Source: Novosphingobium panipatense
GTDB lineage: Bacteria > Pseudomonadota > Alphaproteobacteria > Sphingomonadales > Sphingomonadaceae
Length of the DNA stretch: 64,000 bases
Direction: 5' to 3'
Assembly (NCBI RefSeq): GCF_002149965.1
Contig: NZ_MSQB01000022.1
Coordinates: 31,751 to 95,750, forward strand
Every line of letters starts with the position of its first letter. Position 1 is the stretch's first letter. Positions 56,467 to 64,000 of this stretch are shown here, in pieces. The position numbers were made by a program, and so were the translations under genes. The notes below the pieces were generated by a model. The model saw only the letters and a list, made by a program, of their open reading frames with translations, was not told the origin of the DNA and did no database searches.

Positions 56467-57774
56467 ATGTCCCTTGACCCCTTCGATCGCCGTACTTTTG
56501 CGCTTTCCGCTCTGGCATTGCCGCTAGTGGCCCGCAGCGTGACGGCCATGGCGGCGCCTGCCGAGCCGGTATCGATCCTGGGCTTCGGTGCGAGACCGGA
56601 TGGCCTGACTGTCAATACCCGGGCGATTCAGACGGCGATCGACAGTCTCTCGGCACGAGGTGGCGGGACGGTGCTGGTGCCTGCGGGCGTTTTCGTCAGT
56701 GGGGCGCTGTTTCTCAAACCCGGCGTGAACATTCACCTGGCGGAAGGCGCCGTGCTGCGTTGCAGTACGCAGATGTCGAATTTCCCGCCCCGACGTACCC
56801 GGATCGAAGGGCATTTCGAGGAGCGCTTCACACCGGCCCTGCTGAATGCAGACGGTTGCGACGGATTGCGCATCACCGGCCGGGGCGTGCTGGACGGTGC
56901 GGGAAGGACGGTCTGGGACTTGTTCTGGAAGCTGCGCAACGCAGCGCCGGTCCCCGGCGAGTTTCCCAATATCGGCCTGCCTCGTGCCCGTCTTGCCCTG
57001 ATCGAGAATTCGAAGAACGTGCTGGTGGACGGCGTCACGTTCAAGGATTCGCAGTTCTGGAACCTCCATCTCTACAAGTGCGAGCATGTTCTGGTCCGGG
57101 GCGCGCGGTTCGAGGTTCCCGACGATTACGCCCAGGCGCCCAGCAGTGACGGCATCGATGTCGACAGTTGCCGCGAGGTGACGGTGGATGGATGCTATTT
57201 TTCGGTCACCGACGACTGCATCGCGGCAAAGGGATCGAAAGGACCGGGCGCGCTGGAGGATCGTGACAGTCCTCCCGTGGAAGGGCTGCGCGTGCGCAAC
57301 TGCCATTTTCGGCGCGGCCACCATGCGCTTGCCTGCGGCAGCGAGGCGACGGTCGTTCGGGACGTCATTGTCGAGAATTGCCGGGTGACCGGCCGGATGG
57401 TGCTGGCAAGGCTGAAGCTGCGGAGCGACACGCCCCAGCGTTACGAGGATATTCGCTTCCGCAACATCCGCTTGGACGACCGGGCGGGAACGGTCATGGC
57501 CGTCGAGCCCTGGAGCCAATACACCGATTTCAAGGGCATGGCGCCGCCGAAGTCATCGGTGCGGGGGCTGGAGTTTTCCGGCCTGACAGGGCGGTTCGGC
57601 GCCCTCGGCACGGTTCGGCCCAATCCCGGACAAACGGAAATTCGCGGCCTGACGCTCAGGAACTTCGACCTGCAACTGGCGGACGCGCAGTTCAGAACGA
57701 CCGGCGTGGAGGACATCGTATTCGATCATGTGATGATCAACGGGAAAGTCCGCAGGTCCGATTTTCCCGCTTGA
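56467..57774 (+). CDS. Glycoside hydrolase family 28 (polygalacturonase-like), exported
   Basis: A 435-residue right-handed beta-helix. The twin-arginine-type leader (DRRTFALSALALPLVARS) is followed by the pectin-hydrolase start VSILGFGARPDGLTVNTRAIQTAID. The active site lies in SSDGIDVDSCREVTVDG and VTDDCIAAKGSKG, giving the Asp and Asp-Asp set; GHHALACGSE replaces the common GHGxSxGS. It hydrolyses galacturonan or a related pectin chain. The GGAGCA site fixes the start. The leader and GH28 position fit with the arabinofuranosidase upstream in a plant-cell-wall theme. Confidence 0.9.
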   Translation: MSLDPFDRRTFALSALALPLVARSVTAMAAPAEPVSILGFGARPDGLTVNTRAIQTAIDSLSARGGGTVLVPAGVFVSGALFLKPGVNIHLAEGAVLRCSTQMSNFPPRRTRIEGHFEERFTPALLNADGCDGLRITGRGVLDGAGRTVWDLFWKLRNAAPVPGEFPNIGLPRARLALIENSKNVLVDGVTFKDSQFWNLHLYKCEHVLVRGARFEVPDDYAQAPSSDGIDVDSCREVTVDGCYFSVTDDCIAAKGSKGPGALEDRDSPPVEGLRVRNCHFRRGHHALACGSEATVVRDVIVENCRVTGRMVLARLKLRSDTPQRYEDIRFRNIRLDDRAGTVMAVEPWSQYTDFKGMAPPKSSVRGLEFSGLTGRFGALGTVRPNPGQTEIRGLTLRNFDLQLADAQFRTTGVEDIVFDHVMINGKVRRSDFPA

Positions 57775-57789
57775 GAAGAAACGGGACGG

Positions 57790-58089
57790 TCAGTTCGGCG
57801 CCGGAGCGCGATGATCCTCTACCGATGCGAGCAATGCCTCGCGGGCATTGTCCATGGCCGTGAGGAAGTCCGCGCGGCGGATGTCTTTCGTGGCATCGAC
57901 GAGCTTGCGCAGTTCCACGGCGGTTCTGGCGCGTAGATTCTCGTCGTCGATGCGGTCGAACTGGCGCGAGAGCCACTCCGCCGAAGCGGGTTTCGCATTG
58001 CGGTGGGATCTGAGGGCTAGTTCTACCGGCGGGGCAAGAAAAACGAGCGTGGCGATGCCCTCGTATGGCGGAAGACCGAACAATTCCAC
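57790..58089 (-). CDS. Hypothetical protein, 99 residues
   Basis: A small helical protein I do not recognise. Its N-terminus MELFGLPPYEGIATLVFLAPPVELALRSHRN may form one membrane helix, and the rest is charged and helical (SRQFDRIDDENLRARTAVELRKLVDATKDIRRADFL in parts). It converges with the GH28 gene, 15 bases between. It may be the second gene after the phasin-like gene, though a hairpin lies between. Confidence 0.5.
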   Translation of the reverse strand: MELFGLPPYEGIATLVFLAPPVELALRSHRNAKPASAEWLSRQFDRIDDENLRARTAVELRKLVDATKDIRRADFLTAMDNAREALLASVEDHRAPAPN

Positions 58090-58247
58090 GACCCTGAACC
58101 TCTTCTTTCCACGGCGCTGCGGTGCGCTTGAAACTATTCATAGGAACGGGAAGGGGCAGGCGGTCGCGCGGCGGCCACGAATATTTGTCAACGATTGCTG
58201 TCGTAGCATGACCTTCCAGCCATGCCAGCGCTGACGCACGAAAACGA

Positions 58248-58276
58248 GGCCTCGTACGCATCTTACGCACGAGGCC
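58248..58276 (-). terminator. Hairpin after the phasin-like gene
   Basis: GGCCTCGT (58248-58255) and ACGAGGCC (58269-58276) form an 8-bp stem; on the minus strand TCGTTTTC follows. It fits as a weak terminator for the gene at 58340-58687. Confidence 0.5.
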
Positions 58277-58339
58277 CAGTCAGGGTCGCTCAGTGATCTT
58301 CCGGGAACGTCCGTCCCGGAAAAATATCGGTCTCGCGGG

Positions 58340-58687
58340 TTACTCCGCCGCGACGGAATTCGGGGTGCCGGGCGCGAAATCGACACGGCAGGCGCGGAGC
58401 AGCAGATCGCTCCATGTCGCCATGTTCTCGCCATAGGCCCGCAGGGATTCGGCTACGAAGGACGCACCGGCCTGCGAGGCGGCGGCGGGATCTCCCGCCT
58501 TTGCCAGACTGTCGAGGCAGGTCAGCAGCCGGTTGCCCGCAGCGGATATCTGGCTTGCCACTTGCGCCTGGATTTCCTGCCCGTTCTCGACCATCCGTTC
58601 GGACGCGATCCGGGCGGTGGACGCCAGTTGCTCACCCATCGATCTTGCGCGGTCGATGCCTTGCTCAAGGCCTGCGAACTCGATCAT
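58340..58687 (-). CDS. Phasin-like protein
   Basis: A 115-residue all-helical protein with heptad-like hydrophobic spacing (GIDRARSMGEQLASTARIASERMVENGQEIQAQVASQ in parts) and a C-terminal AYGENMATWSDLLLRACR, a pattern of phasins that coat polyhydroxyalkanoate granules. No PHA synthesis genes are nearby. The start has AAAGGAT just upstream. Phasin identity is by resemblance and moderate. Confidence 0.55.
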   Translation of the reverse strand: MIEFAGLEQGIDRARSMGEQLASTARIASERMVENGQEIQAQVASQISAAGNRLLTCLDSLAKAGDPAAASQAGASFVAESLRAYGENMATWSDLLLRACRVDFAPGTPNSVAAE

Positions 58688-58728
58688 CCGTTATCCTTTG
58701 CTATTGGGAACTGGTTGTAACGGGAAGC

Positions 58729-58899
58729 CTAGACGCCGTCGATCACGGCCCAGAGCCTTTGCTGAAGTGCCTGCGATTCAGCCGGAGAGAGTGCAGGCCG
58801 GGGATCGCCGTCGGAACGCGACCATGATCGGTGCGGAGGCGGCGCAACATGAGATGAAGCGTGCGCAGTCCATCGCTCCGCCTTTGCATCGAAGTTCAT
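58729..58899 (-). CDS. Small hypothetical protein, 56 residues
   Basis: A short protein MNFDAKAERWTAHASSHV... ending SPAESQALQQRLWAVIDGV, with GAGGAAC placed well before the ATG at 58899. No family recognised. It lies 41 bases upstream of the phasin-like gene on the same strand, so they may share a message. Confidence 0.45.
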   Translation of the reverse strand: MNFDAKAERWTAHASSHVAPPPHRSWSRSDGDPRPALSPAESQALQQRLWAVIDGV

Positions 58900-59254
58900 G
58901 ATATTGTTCCTCCTCACAGCAAGGCGGAGCGTGCTTACTTCACGCCTTGCTTCCCTATCCGAACAAATCGTATAATTGTTACTGTATGTGCGGCCTTTTG
59001 ACCGTCTTTCGATGCCTGTTTACAATGGCGGGAGGGCTTCAAAAAGAGGAAAACTCTGTACGGCCGCGTACATTGGCGTCAGTTAATCAGAATGGCACAG
59101 TTCCGAAGCCGCTCGTAAATGCATAACAAAATCAAATTGTAATAACTGATGGGCGATGTCCCGATTTTGGAACAATAGCTGGATCAGGCCGTTGTGCCTT
59201 CCTAATAAAATAGAATATCTCTAGGCCGCACGGCCCAGGGGGAGGGTTCTGCCG
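58900..59254. other. AT-richer intergenic region before the second Crp/Fnr gene
   Basis: About 355 bases without a gene. TTGCTT at 58947-58952 and TATAAT at 58971-58976 form a plausible plus-strand promoter with an 18-base spacer. A GGGGGAGGG ribosome site lies at 59239-59247. No clear CRP/FNR palindrome was found. Confidence 0.45.
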
Positions 59255-59971
59255 ATGAAGGGCGGACAGGAAAACGAAAGGCGCGGCAACAGTTTGCTGC
59301 TGGGAATGATGCCTGCCGATCGGGAGCGGCTGATGCCGCTGCTGCGGCGGGAGACTTTGGCTGCCCGGCGCTATCTGGAGCGACGGGGCCAACTTCAGGA
59401 CAGGATCTACTTCATAGAATCCGGTGTCGTCTCCAATCTCGAGACGGGCGATATTCCCGCGCCGCTCGAAGTGGGGGTGGTGGGCCGCGAAGGCATCGTC
59501 GGGGCAAGCGCGATCTGCAAGCTGCTGCCGCAGCGGGACAGTTGCGTGCAGATCGAGGGCGAGGCGCTATCGCTGGAGCGCGACGAATTCCGCCGTTTGC
59601 TGAAAGGCAGCCCTGTCTTGCTGGGATACCTCCTGCGGTACATCCAGACGCAGATCGTGCAGTTCAGCCTTGCCGCCAGCGCAGCGGTACGAGCGACCGT
59701 ACAGCAGCGCCTCGCGCGCAAGTTGCTGATGTACCATGACCGCATTGGCAGCGACGATCTGCCGCTGACGCATGAAAACATGTCGATTATCCTGGGTGTA
59801 CGCCGTGCAAGCATCACCCATGCCATCCATAATCTCGAAGCCGAGCGCTGGATCCGGGCGCAGCGGGGACTGGTGCAGATCCGTGATCGTGCCGGGCTGG
59901 TGCGCTATTGTGGGCCTTTCTACGGCGTTGCCGAGGCGCGCTACGCCGAGATCATGGGCCACCGCGCTTGA
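59255..59971 (+). CDS. Crp/Fnr family transcriptional regulator
   Basis: A 238-residue regulator with a cyclic-nucleotide-binding-type N-terminal domain (RIYFIESGVVSNLETGD, EVGVVGREGIVGASAIC) and a winged helix (LTHENMSIILGVRRASITHAIHNLEAERWI). No cysteine cluster is present. It is distinct from the regulator at 19130: the two share little beyond the fold. It stands alone between a phasin-like region and a PAP2 gene. Confidence 0.9.
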   Translation: MKGGQENERRGNSLLLGMMPADRERLMPLLRRETLAARRYLERRGQLQDRIYFIESGVVSNLETGDIPAPLEVGVVGREGIVGASAICKLLPQRDSCVQIEGEALSLERDEFRRLLKGSPVLLGYLLRYIQTQIVQFSLAASAAVRATVQQRLARKLLMYHDRIGSDDLPLTHENMSIILGVRRASITHAIHNLEAERWIRAQRGLVQIRDRAGLVRYCGPFYGVAEARYAEIMGHRA

Positions 59972-60421
59972 ATTCGCGGTGCTGGCGCTAGACCTGATTT
60001 TCCGGTGCTGAAAAGAGAGGAGGGCGGCCCCGCGCAATGCAGGTCCGCCCTCCGGTCCTGCGATGTTTAGAGGCGAGGACCGGGCGGGGCCTCTAGAGAG
60101 GGTTTTCGCGGACAACAAGCGCGGCGCGGTGGAAAAACATGGAAAGGCCGCCCGCCGGATCCTGATAGGACCCTGGGGCGGCCTTGATGAAGGAGCGGGA
60201 TCCGAAAGGGGATGGGGGTAAGGATCCTCGCGCAGCCTGCCTCTGAGGGCAGTGATCTTCACAACGGTCGCATGGTGAAGAGGTTCCGAGCCGAGGCCGG
60301 GAAACAACGTGACGAAGAGTTAATGTGGAATGGGCTCCTCGGTTAATCCGGGCTTCAGGGGCAGTCGGGCTGGAGACGATCCGTTCCAGCACACCGCTGC
60401 GCACCTCCCGGATTTGATGTC
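59972..60421. other. Intergenic region with two hairpins
   Basis: GGAGGGCGG/CCGCCCTCC at 60019-60053 lies 48 bases after the Crp/Fnr stop and may end its transcript. AAGGCCGCCC/GGGCGGCCTT at 60144-60185 is a second, larger hairpin. Neither has a T-run. No gene is supported in these 450 bases. Confidence 0.5.
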
Positions 60422-61435
60422 ATGACCATGATGGAGCCCGTCCTGTCCCCGTCTGCGCTGTCCGAAGCGGGGCGGCTTGTGGATGCTCCCCGGTTACGGC
60501 GCAGGGAAGCAGATGCCGAGAGACCGGGCCGCGCCATCAGGCGGCATTTCCTGATCGCCCTGGGTTTCAGCCTGGCGGCGGTCTGGCTGCTCCTTGACCG
60601 GGCGGACCTGCACATCGACCCATGGCGCGCGGACAACCTTCCCTTCTACGCAGCGGGAATGGCCGCGCTGGTTTTGCGCATCGGATGGGGCGGCAGGTCC
60701 CCGCGGCGCCCTCCCTCGACAGCGGCGGAGTTCAGCGAATATGCCGCGCTGTTCACGCTCGTCTCGCTGATGGGCGCGGCGGCAAGCTATCCGGTGGCGG
60801 CGCTGACCCATGGGTATGCCGATGCAGCCCTGCAAGATATCGACGAGGTGCTCGGGTTCGACTGGCTGGCCTGCTACCGACTGGTGGCGGCACATCCCGT
60901 GCTTCAGGTCCTCGGCACGATCGCTTATCGCAGCATCTACGTCACGCCCGCGATGATCCTGTGGGCAGCGGCCAGGCGTGGAGACCGGCAGCAGGCCTAC
61001 AGGTTTCTCGCCGGGTTCTGGCTGGCCGCCGTGATCACGCTGGTGCTGTTTAGTCTCATGCCTGCCGTGGGGCCGTTTTCCTATCTCTGGCACCAGCCTG
61101 TCGCCTACATGCCGGAAAGCGAGCTTTGGCAGCAGGGGCTCATTCCGACATTGCGGGAGCGCAGCGTGCACCTGGTCGACCTGGGGCATCTGCGCGGCAT
61201 CGTTTCCGCGCCCAGCTTTCACACGGCGGCGGCGGTTCTCTACATTGCCACAGCCTGGCCGGTCAGAGGCCTGCGCTGGCCTGTCCTGGCGCTCAATCTG
61301 GCGATGCTGTTCTCCACGCCGGTGGAGGGGACGCATTATCTGATCGACATGGTACTCGGCGCCGGAGTGGCGGTGACGGCTCTCCTCGTGGTGGCGGGCT
61401 ATTGTCGCCGGTTGGAGCGCCAACCGGGGATTTGA
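60422..61435 (+). CDS. PAP2 family phosphatase / inositol-phosphotransferase-like membrane protein
   Basis: A 337-residue membrane protein of the PAP2 superfamily. About six hydrophobic helices are present. The phosphatase motifs appear as APSFHTAAAVLYIATAW (PSxH type) and GTHYLIDMVLG (catalytic His), matching the Aur1/Ipt1-like PAP2 subgroup. It probably acts on a lipid phosphate, in sphingomonads possibly in sphingolipid or glycolipid metabolism; that is inference. Several ATG codons lie at the start (60422, 60428, 60431) and the exact one is not certain. Confidence 0.85.
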   Translation: MTMMEPVLSPSALSEAGRLVDAPRLRRREADAERPGRAIRRHFLIALGFSLAAVWLLLDRADLHIDPWRADNLPFYAAGMAALVLRIGWGGRSPRRPPSTAAEFSEYAALFTLVSLMGAAASYPVAALTHGYADAALQDIDEVLGFDWLACYRLVAAHPVLQVLGTIAYRSIYVTPAMILWAAARRGDRQQAYRFLAGFWLAAVITLVLFSLMPAVGPFSYLWHQPVAYMPESELWQQGLIPTLRERSVHLVDLGHLRGIVSAPSFHTAAAVLYIATAWPVRGLRWPVLALNLAMLFSTPVEGTHYLIDMVLGAGVAVTALLVVAGYCRRLERQPGI

Positions 61436-61524
61436 CCAGTGGGGATTTGAACCGCCGCGCGCTGGACCTGCGCGCAACAATATGGCAGCGGATCTCGCAT
61501 TCATGATCGACCGAACGGGGACAG

Positions 61525-63492
61525 ATGGCTAACGAAACTGGCGGCGCGCGGGCGGGATCTCCGCTCGAATTGACACTGCGCGGTGTGCTGCTTGGCGGCG
61601 TGATCACGCTGCTTTTCACTGCGGCCAATGTCTATCTGGGCCTCAAGGTCGGCCTGACCTTCGCGACGTCCATCCCGGCGGCGGTGATCTCGATGGCGAT
61701 CCTGCGCGGTTTCCGGGATTCGACGATTTTCGAGAACAATATCGTCCAGACCGTGGCCAGCGCGGCCGGGACGCTTGCGGCGATCATCTTCGTGCTGCCC
61801 GGATTGGTCATGATCGGCTGGTGGCAGGGCTTCCCCTATTGGACGACCGCCGCGATCACCGGCACCGGCGGTATCCTGGGCGTGCTGTTCTCCGTGCCGC
61901 TGCGCCGTGCGCTGGTGCTGGACACCCCGCTCCCTTATCCAGAAGGCCATGCGGCCGCCGAAGTGCTGCGCGTCGGCTCGGAATCCCGTGAGGGCGCGGC
62001 CGAGAGCGCCAAGGGCCTTTCGGTGCTGCTCTGGAACGCCCTCGCGTCGGCCGGTTTTGCGATCCTCACCCAGACCCGGCTGGTGGTGGCAGAGGCTTCG
62101 GTCTGGTTCCGCGTGGGGCCCAGCGCCACCGGCATTTCCGGCGGCCTGTCCTTCGCGCTCATGGGCGTGGGTCATCTCGTCGGGATTTCGGTCGGGATGG
62201 CGATGTTCCTTGGCCTTGTCGTGGGCTGGTGGGTGCTTCTGCCCATTCTGACGGCCCAGAATCCCCTGCCGGGCGGCGCGGAAAGCTGGGCGCTAACGGT
62301 ATTTTCCGACAATGTCCGTTTCTTCGGCGCCGGCGTGATCGGCGTGGCGGCGGTATGGACGCTGCTGCGCATCGCCGGTCCGGTGATCGGCGGCGTCCGC
62401 TCGGCCATGGCGGCCAGCCGCGCGCGTCATGCCGGCGAGGCGCTGGCGGTGGAGGAGCAGGACCTGCCGATCTCGATCGTCTTCCTCGGCACTCTGGCGA
62501 TGCTGGTGCCGATCGCGATCCTGCTGTGGAGCGTGATCGGCAGCGGCCCGCTGGCCGGATCGGAAATGCTGCTGATTTCCGGGGCACTGCTGTTCATTCT
62601 CGTGATCGGCCTGCTGATCGCGGCGGTCTGCGGCTATATGGCGGGCCTGATCGGGGCCTCGAACTCGCCGGTTTCCGGCATCGGCATTCTCTCGGTGGTG
62701 GCGGCCTCGCTCATGCTGGTCGGGCTGTTCGGCCGGGACCAGCCTCCGGGGACCACCGATGCGCTGGTCGCCTATGCCCTGATCGTCACCGGCATCGTCT
62801 TCGGGGTGGCGACCATCTCGAACGACAACCTCCAAGACCTCAAGACCGGACAACTCATCGGCGCGACGCCGTGGAAGCAGCAGGTGGCGCTGGTGATCGG
62901 CGTCGTCTTCGGCTCGCTGGTCATCCCGCCCGTGCTCGATCTCCTGAACACCGCTTTCGGGTTCGCCGGAGCTGCCAACGCGGGCCCCAATGCCTTGCCT
63001 GCACCCCAGGCGGCGCTGATCTCGACCCTGGCGAAGGGCGTGCTGGGCGGCAATCTCAACTGGACGATGATCGGCTGGGGCGCAGCGGCGGGCGTCGCCT
63101 TCATCGTGCTGGATGAAGTGCTGGGCGCGATGGGCCGCTTGCGCCTGCCGCCGCTCGGCGTCGGCATCGGCATCTATCTGCCCATGAGCGTCATCCTGCC
63201 GACCGTGATCGGCTCGGTGCTCGGGTTCTTCTACGATCGCTGGGCTTCCAGGCAGCGCGATCCCGAATTCGCGGAGCGGATGGGCGTGCTCACGGCGACC
63301 GGCCTGATCGTCGGCGAGAGCCTGTGGGGCGTCGGGTTCGCCGGTATCGTCGCGGCCTCGGGCAGCGATGCGCCGCTGGCACTCGTGGGCGAAGGCTTTG
63401 CCGTACCGGCGCTTGTCGGCGGCACTTTGCTGTTCTTTGTGCTGGTTCATGGGCTCTATCGGCGCACGCGCAAGCTCGTCACCACCGACTGA
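61525..63492 (+). CDS. OPT family oligopeptide transporter
   Basis: A 655-residue inner-membrane carrier of the OPT family with about 15 hydrophobic helices. LTLRGVLLGGVITLLFTAANVYLGLKVGLTFATSIPAAV in consecutive parts is the family N-terminus, LPYPEGHAAAEVLR is the second signature and GYMAGLIGASNSPVSGIGI the third. It probably imports small peptides by proton symport. No peptidase gene is adjacent. Confidence 0.93.
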   Translation: MANETGGARAGSPLELTLRGVLLGGVITLLFTAANVYLGLKVGLTFATSIPAAVISMAILRGFRDSTIFENNIVQTVASAAGTLAAIIFVLPGLVMIGWWQGFPYWTTAAITGTGGILGVLFSVPLRRALVLDTPLPYPEGHAAAEVLRVGSESREGAAESAKGLSVLLWNALASAGFAILTQTRLVVAEASVWFRVGPSATGISGGLSFALMGVGHLVGISVGMAMFLGLVVGWWVLLPILTAQNPLPGGAESWALTVFSDNVRFFGAGVIGVAAVWTLLRIAGPVIGGVRSAMAASRARHAGEALAVEEQDLPISIVFLGTLAMLVPIAILLWSVIGSGPLAGSEMLLISGALLFILVIGLLIAAVCGYMAGLIGASNSPVSGIGILSVVAASLMLVGLFGRDQPPGTTDALVAYALIVTGIVFGVATISNDNLQDLKTGQLIGATPWKQQVALVIGVVFGSLVIPPVLDLLNTAFGFAGAANAGPNALPAPQAALISTLAKGVLGGNLNWTMIGWGAAAGVAFIVLDEVLGAMGRLRLPPLGVGIGIYLPMSVILPTVIGSVLGFFYDRWASRQRDPEFAERMGVLTATGLIVGESLWGVGFAGIVAASGSDAPLALVGEGFAVPALVGGTLLFFVLVHGLYRRTRKLVTTD

Positions 63493-63915
63493 GGAGCCGG
63501 GTTCCCGGTCATTCGAATCAACGGGTCGGGTGGTGTCTCCGCCCGAACGTTGCCGTTTGCTTCGCTATCGACCTCAGACAGTGCGTCACACGGGGCGCTG
63601 AGATGCTGTGAGGGCCCGAATGCGCGCCCGCAAGTGGCGGAAACAAAAACCGTTTTGGCTTGGTTTTTTGAAGTCGGAACGGATGTAAAATGTTGCGCCA
63701 AAGTGCTGTCCGCGAAAATCGCATTTCGATTTAATCAAGCATAATCAATTATTAAGCTGCTGCGTCGGCCCATTTATGGGGGCTTTACCCATGCGCCCGG
63801 AACGCGCCGGTTTGCGTCATGTTGCGCGGCGCGGCGTCGAGACGTCCACCATTTGCGACAAGTCGTTTCGCCATTGCGGGAAACATCGGGCTACAGGATA
63901 CGTTGCAGGGCGTAA
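63493..63915. other. Intergenic region between the OPT gene and the IS630 end
   Basis: About 420 bases without a supported gene. A weak A/T hairpin (AAAAACC at 63645-63651, GGTTTTT at 63662-63668) may end the OPT transcript. Low-GC patches lie at 63700-63760. The IS boundary is somewhere near the right end but no terminal inverted repeat could be placed with one end only. Confidence 0.4.
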
Positions 63916-64000
63916 CTAGTGGATGGAATCTAACGCTTGGTGCCCGCGCTTGACGGCGGCGATGATTTTGTCGGGATCGGCGGCCCAGGTGAAGGGCTTG
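63916..64000 (-). mobile_element. IS630-type transposase, C-terminal end (truncated by window)
   Basis: Read on the minus strand the last bases encode KPFTWAADPDKIIAAVKRG then HQALDSIH and a TAG stop at 63918-63916. This is the conserved C-terminus of IS630-family DDE transposases. The remainder lies beyond the window. It marks an insertion sequence adjoining this region. Confidence 0.8.

Overview
The window looks like chromosomal DNA of a GC-rich alphaproteobacterium. The best fit is a sphingomonad of the Novosphingobium/Sphingobium type. This is an inference from protein style: a TonB-dependent receptor beside FAD and SDR oxidoreductases, a TorF-type porin, a NodT-type efflux trio, a DUF885 peptidase and several plant-polysaccharide hydrolases. 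No rRNA, tRNA, CRISPR array or prophage was seen. The only mobile DNA is the 3' end of an IS630-type transposase at the right edge.

Layout. 83-7592: one-directional catabolic cluster (SDR, TonB receptor, FAD-linked oxidase, MFS transporter with an in-frame amber codon, AraC and GntR regulators) with repeated operator-like AGGTT motifs. 7699-10851: exported GH2 beta-galactosidase. 11075-15302 (minus): GAF/Fis regulator, aldehyde dehydrogenase, alcohol dehydrogenase and DUF779 protein, an alcohol/aldehyde oxidation unit. 15526-19125: three-gene unit with a membrane TIR-TPR protein, an unrecognised beta-rich protein and a TPR protein with a SLOG-like core; this is the best candidate for an undescribed system. 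19130-20424: Crp/Fnr regulator and a candidate small RNA behind a CRP-type site. 20425-24760: M28 peptidase and a kynurenine operon (tryptophan 2,3-dioxygenase with an apparent 1-base frameshift, kynureninase) divergent from an Lrp-type regulator.

24779-39058: mostly housekeeping and stress genes: msrB, astB, usp, nhaA, mlaA, metA behind an S-box-like leader, a TorF porin, an orphan chemoreceptor, a ROK sugar kinase, a LysE exporter, a GH10 xylanase, a methyltransferase and an HTH regulator. 39308-48655: RND efflux permease, adaptor and outer-membrane factor, a CDP-glycerol-transferase-like protein, and an OmpR-type two-component pair. 48736-54791: GntR regulator, GH127 beta-L-arabinofuranosidase and an Ldh-family oxidoreductase continuous in frame with a DUF885 peptidase. 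55102-64000: DUF2236 protein, GH28 pectin hydrolase, phasin-like and small proteins, a second Crp/Fnr regulator, a PAP2 phosphatase, an OPT transporter and the IS630 fragment.

How it fits together. GH2, GH10, GH127 and GH28 enzymes point to use of hemicellulose and pectin. They are spread out rather than forming one locus, but a shared TATACGATAT operator ahead of GH2, the second GntR gene and GH127 suggests one regulon across 41 kb. Two genes (MFS, TDO) look broken by single-base changes. Those are either real recent losses or sequence errors, and raw reads would tell which.
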